Origin: Chitinophagaceae bacterium
GTDB taxonomy: Bacteria; Bacteroidota; Bacteroidia; Chitinophagales; Chitinophagaceae
Direction of reading: 5' to 3'
Assembly: GCA_016719815.1 (NCBI GenBank)
Contig: JADJYK010000007.1
Coordinates: 62,001-126,000 of the forward strand
DNA length: 64,000 nucleotides
Shown: positions 1 through 8,221 of the stretch, piece after piece
How the letters are laid out: the number at the start of each line of letters is the position of its first letter
Numbering within the stretch: position 1 is the first letter of the stretch
Made by a program: the position numbers and the translations under genes
Notes under the pieces: generated by a model
Told to the model about the DNA's origin: nothing
Databases searched by the model: none
Seen by the model: only the letters and a program-made list of their open reading frames with translations

Positions 1-1
1 A

Positions 2-721
2 TATGTATTGAGTGTACAGACTGCCACAGACCGCAGGCAATTGTTTGCATCGCATTTTGAAGGACTTGAGTACGATTTTTTTTTCGGTGCAGATAAAAAA
101 AATTTCTCCGTTAAGGAAGCAGAATCAAGTGGTGCATACAATGAAAAAAAGGCCGTTCGTCACCACCGTTACAACAAGAATATGAAACATGGTGAAATTG
201 CCTGTTCGTGGAGCCACCGGATGATATACGAAGACATGCTGGCTCATAATTATCAACGCATACTCATTTTTGAAGATGATGCTGTGCCAAACCCTGAAAG
301 GGTAAAGCAAATGCCAGAAATTTTAAAAGAAATTCCGGATAATTGTGAGCTGCTGATGTGGGGCTGGGATAAAAACGGCAAACCGCCCACAGGTTCAACA
401 TTAAAAAAACTATTCTATCACATACAGCATAGTTTAGGCTTGCTGAAATGGAACCATACTGTTATAAATCATCTTTATGCAACTCGTTTTTCAAAGCATC
501 TGAAGAAAGCCGGCTTTCATGATTATACCTATGCATACGCCATTAGCAAAAGCGGAGCCGAAAAACTGATCCGGATGCAAACACCTATTCAATATATAGC
601 CGATAATCTTTTGGCTCATGCCGCTACCACAGCGGTGGTAAACAGTCTTATTGCATATCCTGCAGTTTTTCTGCATGACAGTTTGCCTGACGGAACGCAC
701 AGAGATTCGTATATTCGGTAA
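2..721 (+). CDS. Glycosyltransferase family 25 (LPS biosynthesis type), 5' partial
   Basis: The reading frame is open to the left edge, so the first few codons are missing. The visible start (YVLSVQTATDRRQLF) matches the usual GT25 opening, a short strand followed by a DRR-type motif. The family-typical CSWSH segment follows at about residue 65, then ILIFEDDAVP near residue 86, whose acidic EDD is the likely metal/nucleotide-sugar motif. About 240 residues are present, close to the family length, and there is no signal peptide, so it should act in the cytoplasm. GT25 enzymes add sugars to LPS or other surface glycans; donor and acceptor cannot be read from sequence. It precedes an ABC exporter by 83 bases, which fits envelope glycan assembly but does not prove it. 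Confidence 0.8.
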   Translation, partial: YVLSVQTATDRRQLFASHFEGLEYDFFFGADKKNFSVKEAESSGAYNEKKAVRHHRYNKNMKHGEIACSWSHRMIYEDMLAHNYQRILIFEDDAVPNPERVKQMPEILKEIPDNCELLMWGWDKNGKPPTGSTLKKLFYHIQHSLGLLKWNHTVINHLYATRFSKHLKKAGFHDYTYAYAISKSGAEKLIRMQTPIQYIADNLLAHAATTAVVNSLIAYPAVFLHDSLPDGTHRDSYIR

Positions 722-804
722 TCGGCAGTCAAATCAGGCATCCTGTCAGAAAGTTGTTTTATTGCCCGGTTTTTGTACTATTGCCACATCAAACACGAAC
801 CGGA

Positions 805-2586
805 ATGAAGATACTCCTGAATTACCTTAAACCTTATAAGTGGCTGGTAGCATTCGTTTTGCTTTTGGCTGCTATTAATATCAGTTTTTCATTAATTGAC
901 CCATACATTTTTGGTAAACTAATCGATCTCGGTTATAAGTATCATAGTAACCCAGGCCCCTACAACCCTTTTTGGTGGAATTTTGCCACGCCATTACTTA
1001 CCCTGCTTGGTGCTTCAATTGGAGTGGCAATGGTAAGCCGGATAGCAAAAGCTTTCCAAGACTATTTTCAGAACAAGGTTACACAAAAATTCGGGGCGGC
1101 TGTTTTTACAGACGGATTAAAACATGCCATGGGACTACCCTATCATGATTTTGAAGATCAGCGAAGCGGAGAAACATTAGGTATTTTACAAAAAGTAAGA
1201 ATAGATACAGAGAAATTCATAGCCTCATTTATCAACGTACTTTTTCCGGTAATAATCGGGATCCTGTTTGTTGCAATTTTTGCATATACTATTCACCCAA
1301 TGCTGCCTTTAATATATTTTGGCGGCATATTTCTGCTTATCATTATCTCTAACCTGCTCAGCAAAAAAATAAAAACTGTTCAAAAGAAAATCGTTTCTGA
1401 AACAACAGCCCTTGCAGGTGCCACAACCGAATCGCTCCGAAATATTGAATTGGTAAAAAGCCTTGGACTAACATCACAGGAAATAGAGCGGCTAAACAAA
1501 AACACTTATAAAATCCTCGGTCTGGAGTTAAAAAAAGTAAAACGTCTTAGGAGTATCAGTTTTATACAAGGTACTTTTGTAAATACATTACGGCAGGTTA
1601 TTCTCTTTATGCTGATGTGGATGATTTTCAAAGATAAAATGCTGCCCTGGGAACTTGCCACTATGCAGATTTACTCTTTCTTTGTATTTGGTCCATTGCA
1701 GGAAATTGGCAATATCATTCTCACTTACCGAGAAGCACAGGCATCATTGGAAAACTTTGGCACCCTGATGTACAAAGCACCTGAGCCAAAACCTGAAAAC
1801 CCCGGACACCTTGGAGATATTAAAAGCCTTGAGTTTGATCATGTGGCTTTTAGGCATCAAACTGCCAGTCAAAATGCCCTTAATGATATCAGTTTCAAAG
1901 TAAACACCGGAGAAACAATTGCATTCGTTGGTCCGTCTGGTTCGGGCAAAACAACGCTGATGAAATTACTTGTCGGACTATACCGCCCGCAGCAAGGTAA
2001 AATACTTTATAACGGAATCGATGAAAATAGTATTGACTTTGATGACCTTCGTAACCAGATAGGTTTTGTAACACAGGATACCCAACTTTTCTCAGGCACC
2101 ATTAAAGAAAATCTTTTGTTTGTTAATCCGGCTGCAACCGATGCCGAACTTGATGATGTATTGCTGAAAGCCGCCTGCCAAAATTTATTATCCCGTGCAG
2201 AAAAAGGACTGGATACCATGATTGGAGAAGGAGGACTTAAGCTTTCCGGGGGAGAAAAGCAACGACTGTCAATAGCCAGGGCATTGCTGCGCAAACCCAA
2301 ACTACTACTATTTGATGAGGCCACTTCTGCACTTGATTCTATTACTGAGGAAGAGATAACAGACACCATTCGTTTCATTTCAAAAGAAGGAAAACAAATC
2401 ACCATACTGATTGCCCACCGTTTATCAACCATCATGCATGCCGACAATATTTATGTACTGGAAGGTGGCGATGTGGTAGAAACCGGAAACCACGAAAAGC
2501 TACTGGCAGAAAAAGGATTATATTATGCCATGTGGCGTCAGCAGATTGGTGAACGTAAATTCAGAATCCTGACAACACAATCATAA
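805..2586 (+). CDS. ABC exporter, fused membrane and ATPase domains (MdlB/MsbA type)
   Basis: A half-transporter of 593 residues. The ATG at 805 (MKILLNYLKPY) is preferred over one at 754 because the family begins with this amphipathic segment. Residues 1-320 form the six-helix type-1 exporter membrane domain. The ATPase domain follows, with Walker A GPSGSGKTT at about 376, Q-loop GFVTQDTQLF, signature LSGGEKQRL at about 480, Walker B LLLFDEATSALD, and the H-loop IAHRLST. All catalytic residues are intact. It should homodimerise in the inner membrane and export a lipid, peptide or drug-like substrate; the substrate is not readable. Its stop overlaps the start of the rhodanese gene by one base (TAATG), so the two are translationally coupled. 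Confidence 0.9.
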   Translation: MKILLNYLKPYKWLVAFVLLLAAINISFSLIDPYIFGKLIDLGYKYHSNPGPYNPFWWNFATPLLTLLGASIGVAMVSRIAKAFQDYFQNKVTQKFGAAVFTDGLKHAMGLPYHDFEDQRSGETLGILQKVRIDTEKFIASFINVLFPVIIGILFVAIFAYTIHPMLPLIYFGGIFLLIIISNLLSKKIKTVQKKIVSETTALAGATTESLRNIELVKSLGLTSQEIERLNKNTYKILGLELKKVKRLRSISFIQGTFVNTLRQVILFMLMWMIFKDKMLPWELATMQIYSFFVFGPLQEIGNIILTYREAQASLENFGTLMYKAPEPKPENPGHLGDIKSLEFDHVAFRHQTASQNALNDISFKVNTGETIAFVGPSGSGKTTLMKLLVGLYRPQQGKILYNGIDENSIDFDDLRNQIGFVTQDTQLFSGTIKENLLFVNPAATDAELDDVLLKAACQNLLSRAEKGLDTMIGEGGLKLSGGEKQRLSIARALLRKPKLLLFDEATSALDSITEEEITDTIRFISKEGKQITILIAHRLSTIMHADNIYVLEGGDVVETGNHEKLLAEKGLYYAMWRQQIGERKFRILTTQS

Positions 2587-2900
2587 TGGGACTGCTTGCT
2601 TTTTTTGGATTTGGAAAGAACAAACTAATAGAAGCTCTCGCAAAAGGAGCTGTAGTTGTAGATGTAAGAACCGCCAACGAGTTTGACAGAGGAAAAGTGC
2701 CCGATTCAGTTAATGTTCCGCTCGAACGCATAGCTGCCAATACTGAACGGATAAAAAACTATAAGCGTCCGGTTGTTTGCGTTTGTACCTCCGGCAGCAG
2801 AAGCGGGCAGGCGGTAAAGTTGCTGAAATCTGCCGGAATTAAAGAGGTGTACAATGGCGGCAATTGGATAAATTTGCTTGAACTGCTCCGTAATCTTTAG
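2586..2900 (+). CDS. Single-domain rhodanese
   Basis: A 104-residue protein consisting of one rhodanese fold. The active-site loop is C67-T-S-G-S-R72, with the catalytic cysteine and closing arginine in place. The upstream VVDVRTANEFDRGKVPDSVNVP segment (about residues 24-45) is the classic CH2 motif. A hydrophobic start (MGLLAFFGFG) could be a weak membrane association, but no clear signal peptide is seen. Such proteins carry persulfide sulfur; the acceptor here is unknown. It overlaps the upstream ABC exporter by one base and is surely cotranscribed with it. Confidence 0.88.
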   Translation: MGLLAFFGFGKNKLIEALAKGAVVVDVRTANEFDRGKVPDSVNVPLERIAANTERIKNYKRPVVCVCTSGSRSGQAVKLLKSAGIKEVYNGGNWINLLELLRNL

Positions 2901-2907
2901 GATATCA

Positions 2908-3354
2908 CTACTTCTTTTCTTCTTTACCAGCAAGAATATCATTGATGATATTTGACTGCTCCAGTTCTTCAATATCACTCAACTCCAGTTCAATGGCATG
3001 AGTGCTCTGCATAATTTCCGCCAGAGAAATTAATAAAGATGAGAGCAGGCTCAGCAAGCTAAAAGCAAAAACATACTTGGCTGCTTCATCCATCTCCGCA
3101 TAAATAAGGTACATACTAATTACACAGCAAACAAAACTAAGCACCCCAAGCCCTTGCATGTAACGTATCAGGTTTATCCGGCGACGAAGGCTTTTTATTT
3201 GTATCAGCAGCGTTCTTTCTTTGTGACCATTAATATACTCATCATGCAAATGCCTTACCAGGTTTGCCAATGCCAAAAAACGGTTAGTGTATGCTAAAAG
3301 CAACAAGCTGATGGCCGGGAAAAGCAGCGCAGGAGTGTTAAAGCTTATTTCCAT
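2908..3354 (-). CDS. DUF2721 family membrane protein
   Basis: A 148-residue protein with three membrane segments, about residues 5-27, 66-88 and 92-113. The N-terminal pattern TPALLFPAISLLLLAYTNRF is characteristic of DUF2721. A basic, Arg-rich loop (KSLRRRINLIRYMQG) lies between helices 1 and 2, and the C-terminus is acidic. Function is unknown for the family. It converges on the rhodanese gene with only 7 bases between stops, and no good terminator is visible in that gap. Confidence 0.8.
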   Translation of the reverse strand: MEISFNTPALLFPAISLLLLAYTNRFLALANLVRHLHDEYINGHKERTLLIQIKSLRRRINLIRYMQGLGVLSFVCCVISMYLIYAEMDEAAKYVFAFSLLSLLSSLLISLAEIMQSTHAIELELSDIEELEQSNIINDILAGKEEKK

Positions 3355-3383
3355 CCCCGCAAGGTAATAAATAAATAAAACTG

Positions 3384-5792
3384 TTACTTCATCCTGAACT
3401 CCAGAGGTATGTTCAACTTTAGCGAAAAATTCCGACCTGGATTAAAAACACCTGCTCTGTTCGTTAGCAGGTTTGTGGCAGTGTATTTTAACCTGCTCAG
3501 ATGACTTTGCCATGCATTATCTGTAATGTTCAATACTGCAAAGTGAACACTAAACATTGTTTTCCTTTTACTATTTAATACATCAGCACCGAGTCCTGCA
3601 TTCAGCAAGATATAAGCCGGCGTTGCCGTCTCAGTATCAAAGCCGGAGAAATAATTATTTTGCCTGAAAGTATTATCAGCAGTAAGTTTTAGATACAGTT
3701 GCTTAATTCTTTTTCCTGCTTTTTTAAAATCGCCCCGCAGTTCGCCAATCCACCTGGGGGCAGGGATCATCGGAAGATTATCACTGTCTGTGATGTTGCC
3801 ATCAATTTTTTTGTCAAAGCTGCCACGAACAAAAGAAAAGCTGTTTTCAAAATGCAGCCAGTCTAGTGGATGAGGGTGAAAATCCAAAAAAATTTCCAGC
3901 CCATATAATTTAGCGCTGTTCTGGTTAAACTGAAAAGCAGTTATCGCTTCTCCATCTACATTCACCAGCGAGTCACCGCCAAAAGCAGATTCCAGTTTGC
4001 GATAGAAAATAAAATCGTTAATCCTGTTGTAAAAAGCTGAAATGGCAATATTCAGGTGATCGTAATTAATATCCATACCTCCATCAAACTGCAAACTTGT
4101 CTCTGATTTCAAATCAAGAGTACCATACTCATACCTGCTGGTTCCTTCATGTGTACCATTACTGGATAATTCGGCCAATGATGGTGCTCTGAAACCACGG
4201 GCAATATTTGCCTTGAGAATCAAAGCATCAGCCGCTTCATAACTTATTCCAATGCTGCCGGAGAAGTTTGAAAAAGACTTTCTGAATGCAGAAAATTTAA
4301 TATTCCCGCCTTCCTGAAATTCCTTTCCCTTAACAGCTCTGTTATCAAACCGGATACCACCGCTGAGTGTAGCTTTCTTAAAATAACGGTGCGTATATAC
4401 AAATAGCCCAGCATCAAATAAGTTATACTCCGGAATCAGCGTTTCCTGGCCTTTATTCTTATTTGCCTGGGTCATTCCATTAACACCAATAGTAGTATGC
4501 CATTCCTTTGTTTCAGGTAAATGCCACTGAAGATTATAATTAATCGTTCTCAAATCGAAAAACAATTCCTCTTCAGATGGATCTTCGGCATTACCAAACT
4601 CTTTACGAATATTTGATTGATAACCCATATTCAGTTTCAGCCTGCTTTTCCGAATAACAAAGTTGTTGTCTGAAACAAGCTTTGTGTGCTGAACCCTCTG
4701 CTTTGGTGTAAATATTTTCCTTTCACTTAAATCTTCATCTGTTGCTATTCTTTCCAAAGGTGTACCGGCAAAAAGGATGAACTTACCGGTTGCATCTTCA
4801 CGGTCGCCTTCTACCATTCCCAGTTTCTGGTTAAAACGGCTGAGTATTAAGTGTGAATAGCCCCAGCTTTTGTTAATTCCAACATAGCCTCCAAAATTTT
4901 TCTCATTGAACCTGGAGTTCAATACACGGCCATCATATTTATTCTTATAATCACCGGCTGACTTAAAAGTGCCATAAGCACTCCAGTTAAAACCATTCTC
5001 ATTCCCAGCTATGCCTGCATTCGTTGCAAACATTCCGCCATTAGTTTGATAGCTTGTCAATAAGTTCCCTTTTATCAATCCCTGTGCCACCGGCACATTT
5101 GTAATAAAGTTTACCACTCCGGCCAGCGCATCACTGCCGTACATTAAAGAGGCAGGGCCTTTCAGGATTTCCACTTTTGATACGCTTAACTCGTCTATTT
5201 CAATTCCATGTTCATCGCCCCATTGTTGTCCTTCCTGGCGAACGCCATCGTTGACCGTTACAACCCTGTTGTATCCGAGTCCCCTGATTATTGGTTTAGA
5301 AACTGATTGTCCAGATGATATTTGTGATACACCCGGCACTTTGCTCAATGCATCAATGAGGTTAGCAGACGGTGATTGCAGCATTACGTTCTTCTTAATC
5401 ACAGAAAGCGGAACCGGATTTTTTTTCATATTCAAAGGCCCAGAAACACCCGTTACAATCACCTCCTGATTTTCAATGATAATATGAGAAAGAGAAAAGT
5501 CCTTTTTCAAACTGGCAGCTATTTCTATATGCTCCACCAGTGTACCGTAACCTGTGTATGAAATTTCAATAACATGGTGACCAGCCGATATACCCGTCAG
5601 CTTGTAATTACCCTGCTCGTCGGCCACAGCCATGTTCTTATCGTCGGTACAGTAAATAGTAGCTCCCGGCAGAGGCTCTCCCGTTTTACTATCCATAATT
5701 ATTCCATGGAGACTATACCCTTGCTGTCCCGTTACTATCAAAGGAAAAAGTATAAAAAAACAAAGAATTATTGATTTAACAATTTGTAACAT
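3384..5792 (-). CDS. TonB-dependent outer-membrane receptor, possible zinc/metal uptake (ZnuD-like)
   Basis: An 802-residue receptor starting at the ATG of MLQIVKSIILCFF, which begins a signal peptide; an upstream in-frame ATG would add 19 residues and lie inside the promoter. After the signal comes a carboxypeptidase-regulatory-like domain (about 25-110), a plug domain (about 110-225, with IRGLGYNRVVTVNDGVRQEG and VEILKGPASLMYGSDALAGVVN), and a beta barrel to the C-terminus. The WGDEHGIEID stretch in the plug is rich in His and acidic residues and resembles metal-uptake receptors such as ZnuD. That substrate assignment is inference, supported by the operator described separately. The gene is monocistronic as far as can be seen. 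Confidence 0.88.
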   Translation of the reverse strand: MLQIVKSIILCFFILFPLIVTGQQGYSLHGIIMDSKTGEPLPGATIYCTDDKNMAVADEQGNYKLTGISAGHHVIEISYTGYGTLVEHIEIAASLKKDFSLSHIIIENQEVIVTGVSGPLNMKKNPVPLSVIKKNVMLQSPSANLIDALSKVPGVSQISSGQSVSKPIIRGLGYNRVVTVNDGVRQEGQQWGDEHGIEIDELSVSKVEILKGPASLMYGSDALAGVVNFITNVPVAQGLIKGNLLTSYQTNGGMFATNAGIAGNENGFNWSAYGTFKSAGDYKNKYDGRVLNSRFNEKNFGGYVGINKSWGYSHLILSRFNQKLGMVEGDREDATGKFILFAGTPLERIATDEDLSERKIFTPKQRVQHTKLVSDNNFVIRKSRLKLNMGYQSNIRKEFGNAEDPSEEELFFDLRTINYNLQWHLPETKEWHTTIGVNGMTQANKNKGQETLIPEYNLFDAGLFVYTHRYFKKATLSGGIRFDNRAVKGKEFQEGGNIKFSAFRKSFSNFSGSIGISYEAADALILKANIARGFRAPSLAELSSNGTHEGTSRYEYGTLDLKSETSLQFDGGMDINYDHLNIAISAFYNRINDFIFYRKLESAFGGDSLVNVDGEAITAFQFNQNSAKLYGLEIFLDFHPHPLDWLHFENSFSFVRGSFDKKIDGNITDSDNLPMIPAPRWIGELRGDFKKAGKRIKQLYLKLTADNTFRQNNYFSGFDTETATPAYILLNAGLGADVLNSKRKTMFSVHFAVLNITDNAWQSHLSRLKYTATNLLTNRAGVFNPGRNFSLKLNIPLEFRMK

Positions 5793-5823
5793 CGTTGCAA
5801 ATATAAATGCAACAATGTTACAA
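5784..5823 (-). promoter_or_regulatory. Tandem dyad operator over the TonB-receptor promoter
   Basis: Two 16-base arms, TTGTAACATCGTTGCA (5784-5799) and TGCAACAATGTTACAA (5808-5823), are inverted repeats with one mismatch, separated by 8 bases. Each arm with its next base is itself an imperfect 17-base palindrome of the form TTGyAAC-N3-GTTrCAA. The element covers the -7 box and the start codon of the receptor. This layout suits repression by a dimeric regulator, possibly of the Fur/Zur family (inference). Confidence 0.6.
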
Positions 5824-5829
5824 ACAAAA
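5798..5829 (-). promoter_or_regulatory. Promoter of the TonB-dependent receptor gene
   Basis: Read on the minus strand, a -33 element TTTTG (5829-5825) is followed after 19 bases by a perfect -7 element TATATTTG (5805-5798), the Bacteroidota TAnnTTTG consensus. The predicted transcription start falls at or next to the ATG at 5792, so the mRNA would be nearly leaderless. Confidence 0.6.
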
Positions 5830-5943
5830 TTTTTCACTGGTGCAAACAATAAAAAATACTCACCGCACAGATACCAAAGCCGGCGCTTACGCAGTAAATA
5901 TCCCTGAAAAGCAGTCTTTCCATCATTATTAAACCAGGAAAGG

Positions 5944-5974
5944 TTTTGACTGTCTGAACATTAGTTTATATTAG
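5944..5974 (+). promoter_or_regulatory. Probable promoter of the cytochrome c-like lipoprotein gene
   Basis: TTTTG (5944-5948), an 18-base spacer, then TATATTAG (5967-5974), one base from the TAnnTTTG consensus. The ATG at 5990 follows with a short leader. Confidence 0.4.
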
Positions 5975-5989
5975 CAAAACCCAACTGAA

Positions 5990-6571
5990 ATGTCTATGCT
6001 TCTAACAAGTCGTCTTCTCGTTTTTAGTTTCGCACTAACGATATTTTTTTCCTGCAGTAAAAATGATGAGCCTGCACCTGACCCTTGTAACGGGGTAAGC
6101 TATGATGTACAGTATTTTAAGACGGAGGCAGTTGGCAATTTGAACAACGGAAGTATCAGTATCAATTATCCGGTTGGTGACACCATTTCTTATCAATTGA
6201 ACAGCGGCAGTTTTCAAACATCACCCAACTTTACCAATCTTTCTCCGGGCAATTATGTAGTTACCGTTAAAAATCAAAAAGGCTGTACCGATACTGCACA
6301 AATATCTATTCTGAATTACGGACCAAAATATGCAGTAGTAAAACAATTGATTACCGGCTATTGCGGCCCCTGCCATTTAAACGGCGGTAACAGCGGAGGA
6401 AAAAATTTTGATACAGATGCCAGTATTATTTCCAGTTGGGACAGGATTAAAGCAAGGGCGGTTGATGGAACCCCATCCTTTATGCCGCAGGCCCCAAACA
6501 GTCCCTTGTCGACTGTTGATAAACAAAAAATTACGGACTGGGTTAATGCAGGTCACCGGCAGAGTGATTGA
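5990..6571 (+). CDS. Lipoprotein with SprB-like repeat and c-type cytochrome domain
   Basis: A 193-residue exported lipoprotein. The signal peptide ends in a lipobox-like FFSC with the lipidated Cys at 22. Residues about 45-108 match an SprB-type repeat (SYQLNSGSFQTSPNFTNLSPG, then GCTDTAQISI). The C-terminal part has a heme-binding motif C125-G-P-C128-H129 and a plausible distal ligand Met165 in SFMPQAP, followed by a family-typical final helix (DKQKITDWVNAG). It should be a monoheme cytochrome anchored at the cell surface or in the periplasm. It converges on the DUF1501/DUF1800 genes. The combination of an adhesin-type repeat and a cytochrome in one small protein is unusual. Confidence 0.8.
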   Translation: MSMLLTSRLLVFSFALTIFFSCSKNDEPAPDPCNGVSYDVQYFKTEAVGNLNNGSISINYPVGDTISYQLNSGSFQTSPNFTNLSPGNYVVTVKNQKGCTDTAQISILNYGPKYAVVKQLITGYCGPCHLNGGNSGGKNFDTDASIISSWDRIKARAVDGTPSFMPQAPNSPLSTVDKQKITDWVNAGHRQSD

Positions 6572-6596
6572 GTATTTATGAGCAGAGAACACTTCT

Positions 6597-8192
6597 TTAT
6601 CTCACCTTCAGCATAGCCCTTACATGTTGTGCCACGCCATTTTGATAGCGGGCATAATATACACCTGTTGGCAGCGTTTCAGCATTAAATTCAATTATGT
6701 AAGTTCCGGCAGTATGTTCTTTATCAACCAGGGTTTTTATTACTCTGCCCAGGGTATCCATAATTTGTATAAACACATGGCCACCTTCAGTTTTATACTT
6801 GACAGTGGTTTTATTGGTAAACGGATTCTCGTAATTAGTAATCCATAAATCGCCAGATGAAGAAGGTGGCGGTGTAACACCTGAACAAACTCCTGCTTTT
6901 ATCAGTGGCAAACTTTGCAGTTGCGCATTAATATTGGGAGGAAACAGCGATTCCACAATTGTTTTATCGAGGCAGAACCATTTTTCAAGTAACGTTGAAT
7001 AAATGCTTCTGAAATCATACTGCATCGGTACATTATCATTAACAGTTGGCGCAGCCGGTATTGTAGGGTTTACACCCAGCATACCAACGTCCACTGACGA
7101 TCCAAACAGGAACATAGGCGCAGCCGCACCATGGTCTGTACCCACACTTGAGTTTGATTTAATACGGCGGCCAAATTCACTGTATGTCATTCCTACTACC
7201 CGGTTTTCGACATTCAAGAATTTCAAATCATCCTGAAAGGCTTTAATAGCATCAGAAACCCGTTGCAACAAAGTAGCATGTGTACCCGTTGTAGTATCGC
7301 TTGAATTTGCTTGCACTGAATGGTTATCAAAGCCGCCAAAACTTACCATATAAACTCTTGTCTTCAATCCGCCGGCAATCAGTCTTGCCACAATTTTTAA
7401 ATGGTCGGCCAGCGAGTTACTTGCAGGATAAGTAACCTGTTGTGTCACGGAATTAGCAGCATTACGAATTACAGATGAGAATTTCTGAGTTTGCTGATTT
7501 ACCTGGCGAATGAATTTTAATTCTTTTCCAGCCGGTGTATTAGGCACCGGGTCGGTTGTGCCGTTTATTAAGTTATAGAAGTTAGTGGCACTCGTAATAC
7601 TCATTCCCATATTTACAGATGGGCCCTGCGTAGTAAGTGTGGTAGTAGAACCTATCTGTATTGCCAGCGGGTCGGGCATGTCTGCGTTGGGATAACCAGT
7701 CGGGAAGTTAGGATATTCATAATTCAAGTATCGGCCTGCCCATCCGCTATATACTTCCTGGTTACTATTTGAGGCACTCATCCATATATCGGTTGCCCGG
7801 AAGTGAGAAAAATTGGGTTGCGGATAACCGACAGCCTGTATCAGCTTTGCCTTCCCTTCGGTAAACAATGTTTGCAGTCCTGTCATTGAAGGGTGCAAGC
7901 CTGTTCCCGATACTCCGGTAATCCCCAGAACCCTGTTTTCAGGAATGGCTATATTGGTTCTGGCATTATAATATTTCGAATAGTCTGCAATCGGTATAAC
8001 CATGTTCAATCCATCGTTACCACCAGACAACTGTACTATCACCAGCACATGGTCAGTTAAGGTGGTTCCCCGCATCAGTGCCTGTACCAGTGGCGAACTG
8101 ATGCTCATAGCTTTTACAGAGTACCCGCTTATCACTTCGGGCAGTATTACTGCCGCAGGAATTGCATTAAGTAAAAAATCTTTTCTGTTCAT
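6597..8192 (-). CDS. DUF1501 secreted protein with T9SS type A sorting domain
   Basis: A 531-residue protein starting at MNRKDFLLN (an ATG three codons upstream is possible). The N-terminal hydrophobic segment to about residue 25 is the export signal, with an RK-type start loosely like a Tat motif. The body is the DUF1501 sulfatase-like fold, seen in VLVIVQLSGGNDGLNMVIP and the DNHSVQANS and TYSEFGRR motifs (about 330-380). The last 80 residues are a T9SS C-terminal sorting domain with the GTYIIEFNAETLPTGVYYAR pattern, so the protein is probably moved to the cell surface. It is the downstream partner of the DUF1800 gene, 29 bases apart, the usual pairing. The biochemical function of the pair is unknown. 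Confidence 0.88.
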   Translation of the reverse strand: MNRKDFLLNAIPAAVILPEVISGYSVKAMSISSPLVQALMRGTTLTDHVLVIVQLSGGNDGLNMVIPIADYSKYYNARTNIAIPENRVLGITGVSGTGLHPSMTGLQTLFTEGKAKLIQAVGYPQPNFSHFRATDIWMSASNSNQEVYSGWAGRYLNYEYPNFPTGYPNADMPDPLAIQIGSTTTLTTQGPSVNMGMSITSATNFYNLINGTTDPVPNTPAGKELKFIRQVNQQTQKFSSVIRNAANSVTQQVTYPASNSLADHLKIVARLIAGGLKTRVYMVSFGGFDNHSVQANSSDTTTGTHATLLQRVSDAIKAFQDDLKFLNVENRVVGMTYSEFGRRIKSNSSVGTDHGAAAPMFLFGSSVDVGMLGVNPTIPAAPTVNDNVPMQYDFRSIYSTLLEKWFCLDKTIVESLFPPNINAQLQSLPLIKAGVCSGVTPPPSSSGDLWITNYENPFTNKTTVKYKTEGGHVFIQIMDTLGRVIKTLVDKEHTAGTYIIEFNAETLPTGVYYARYQNGVAQHVRAMLKVR

Positions 8193-8221
8193 ATTTCTCA
8201 ATTAAAAATGATACAACGGTT

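Noticed and set aside
2007..2447. Long open frame antisense to the ABC exporter ATPase domain
   Set aside because: It runs opposite a strongly conserved domain, its protein is Ser-rich with no family features, and no promoter or partner is seen.
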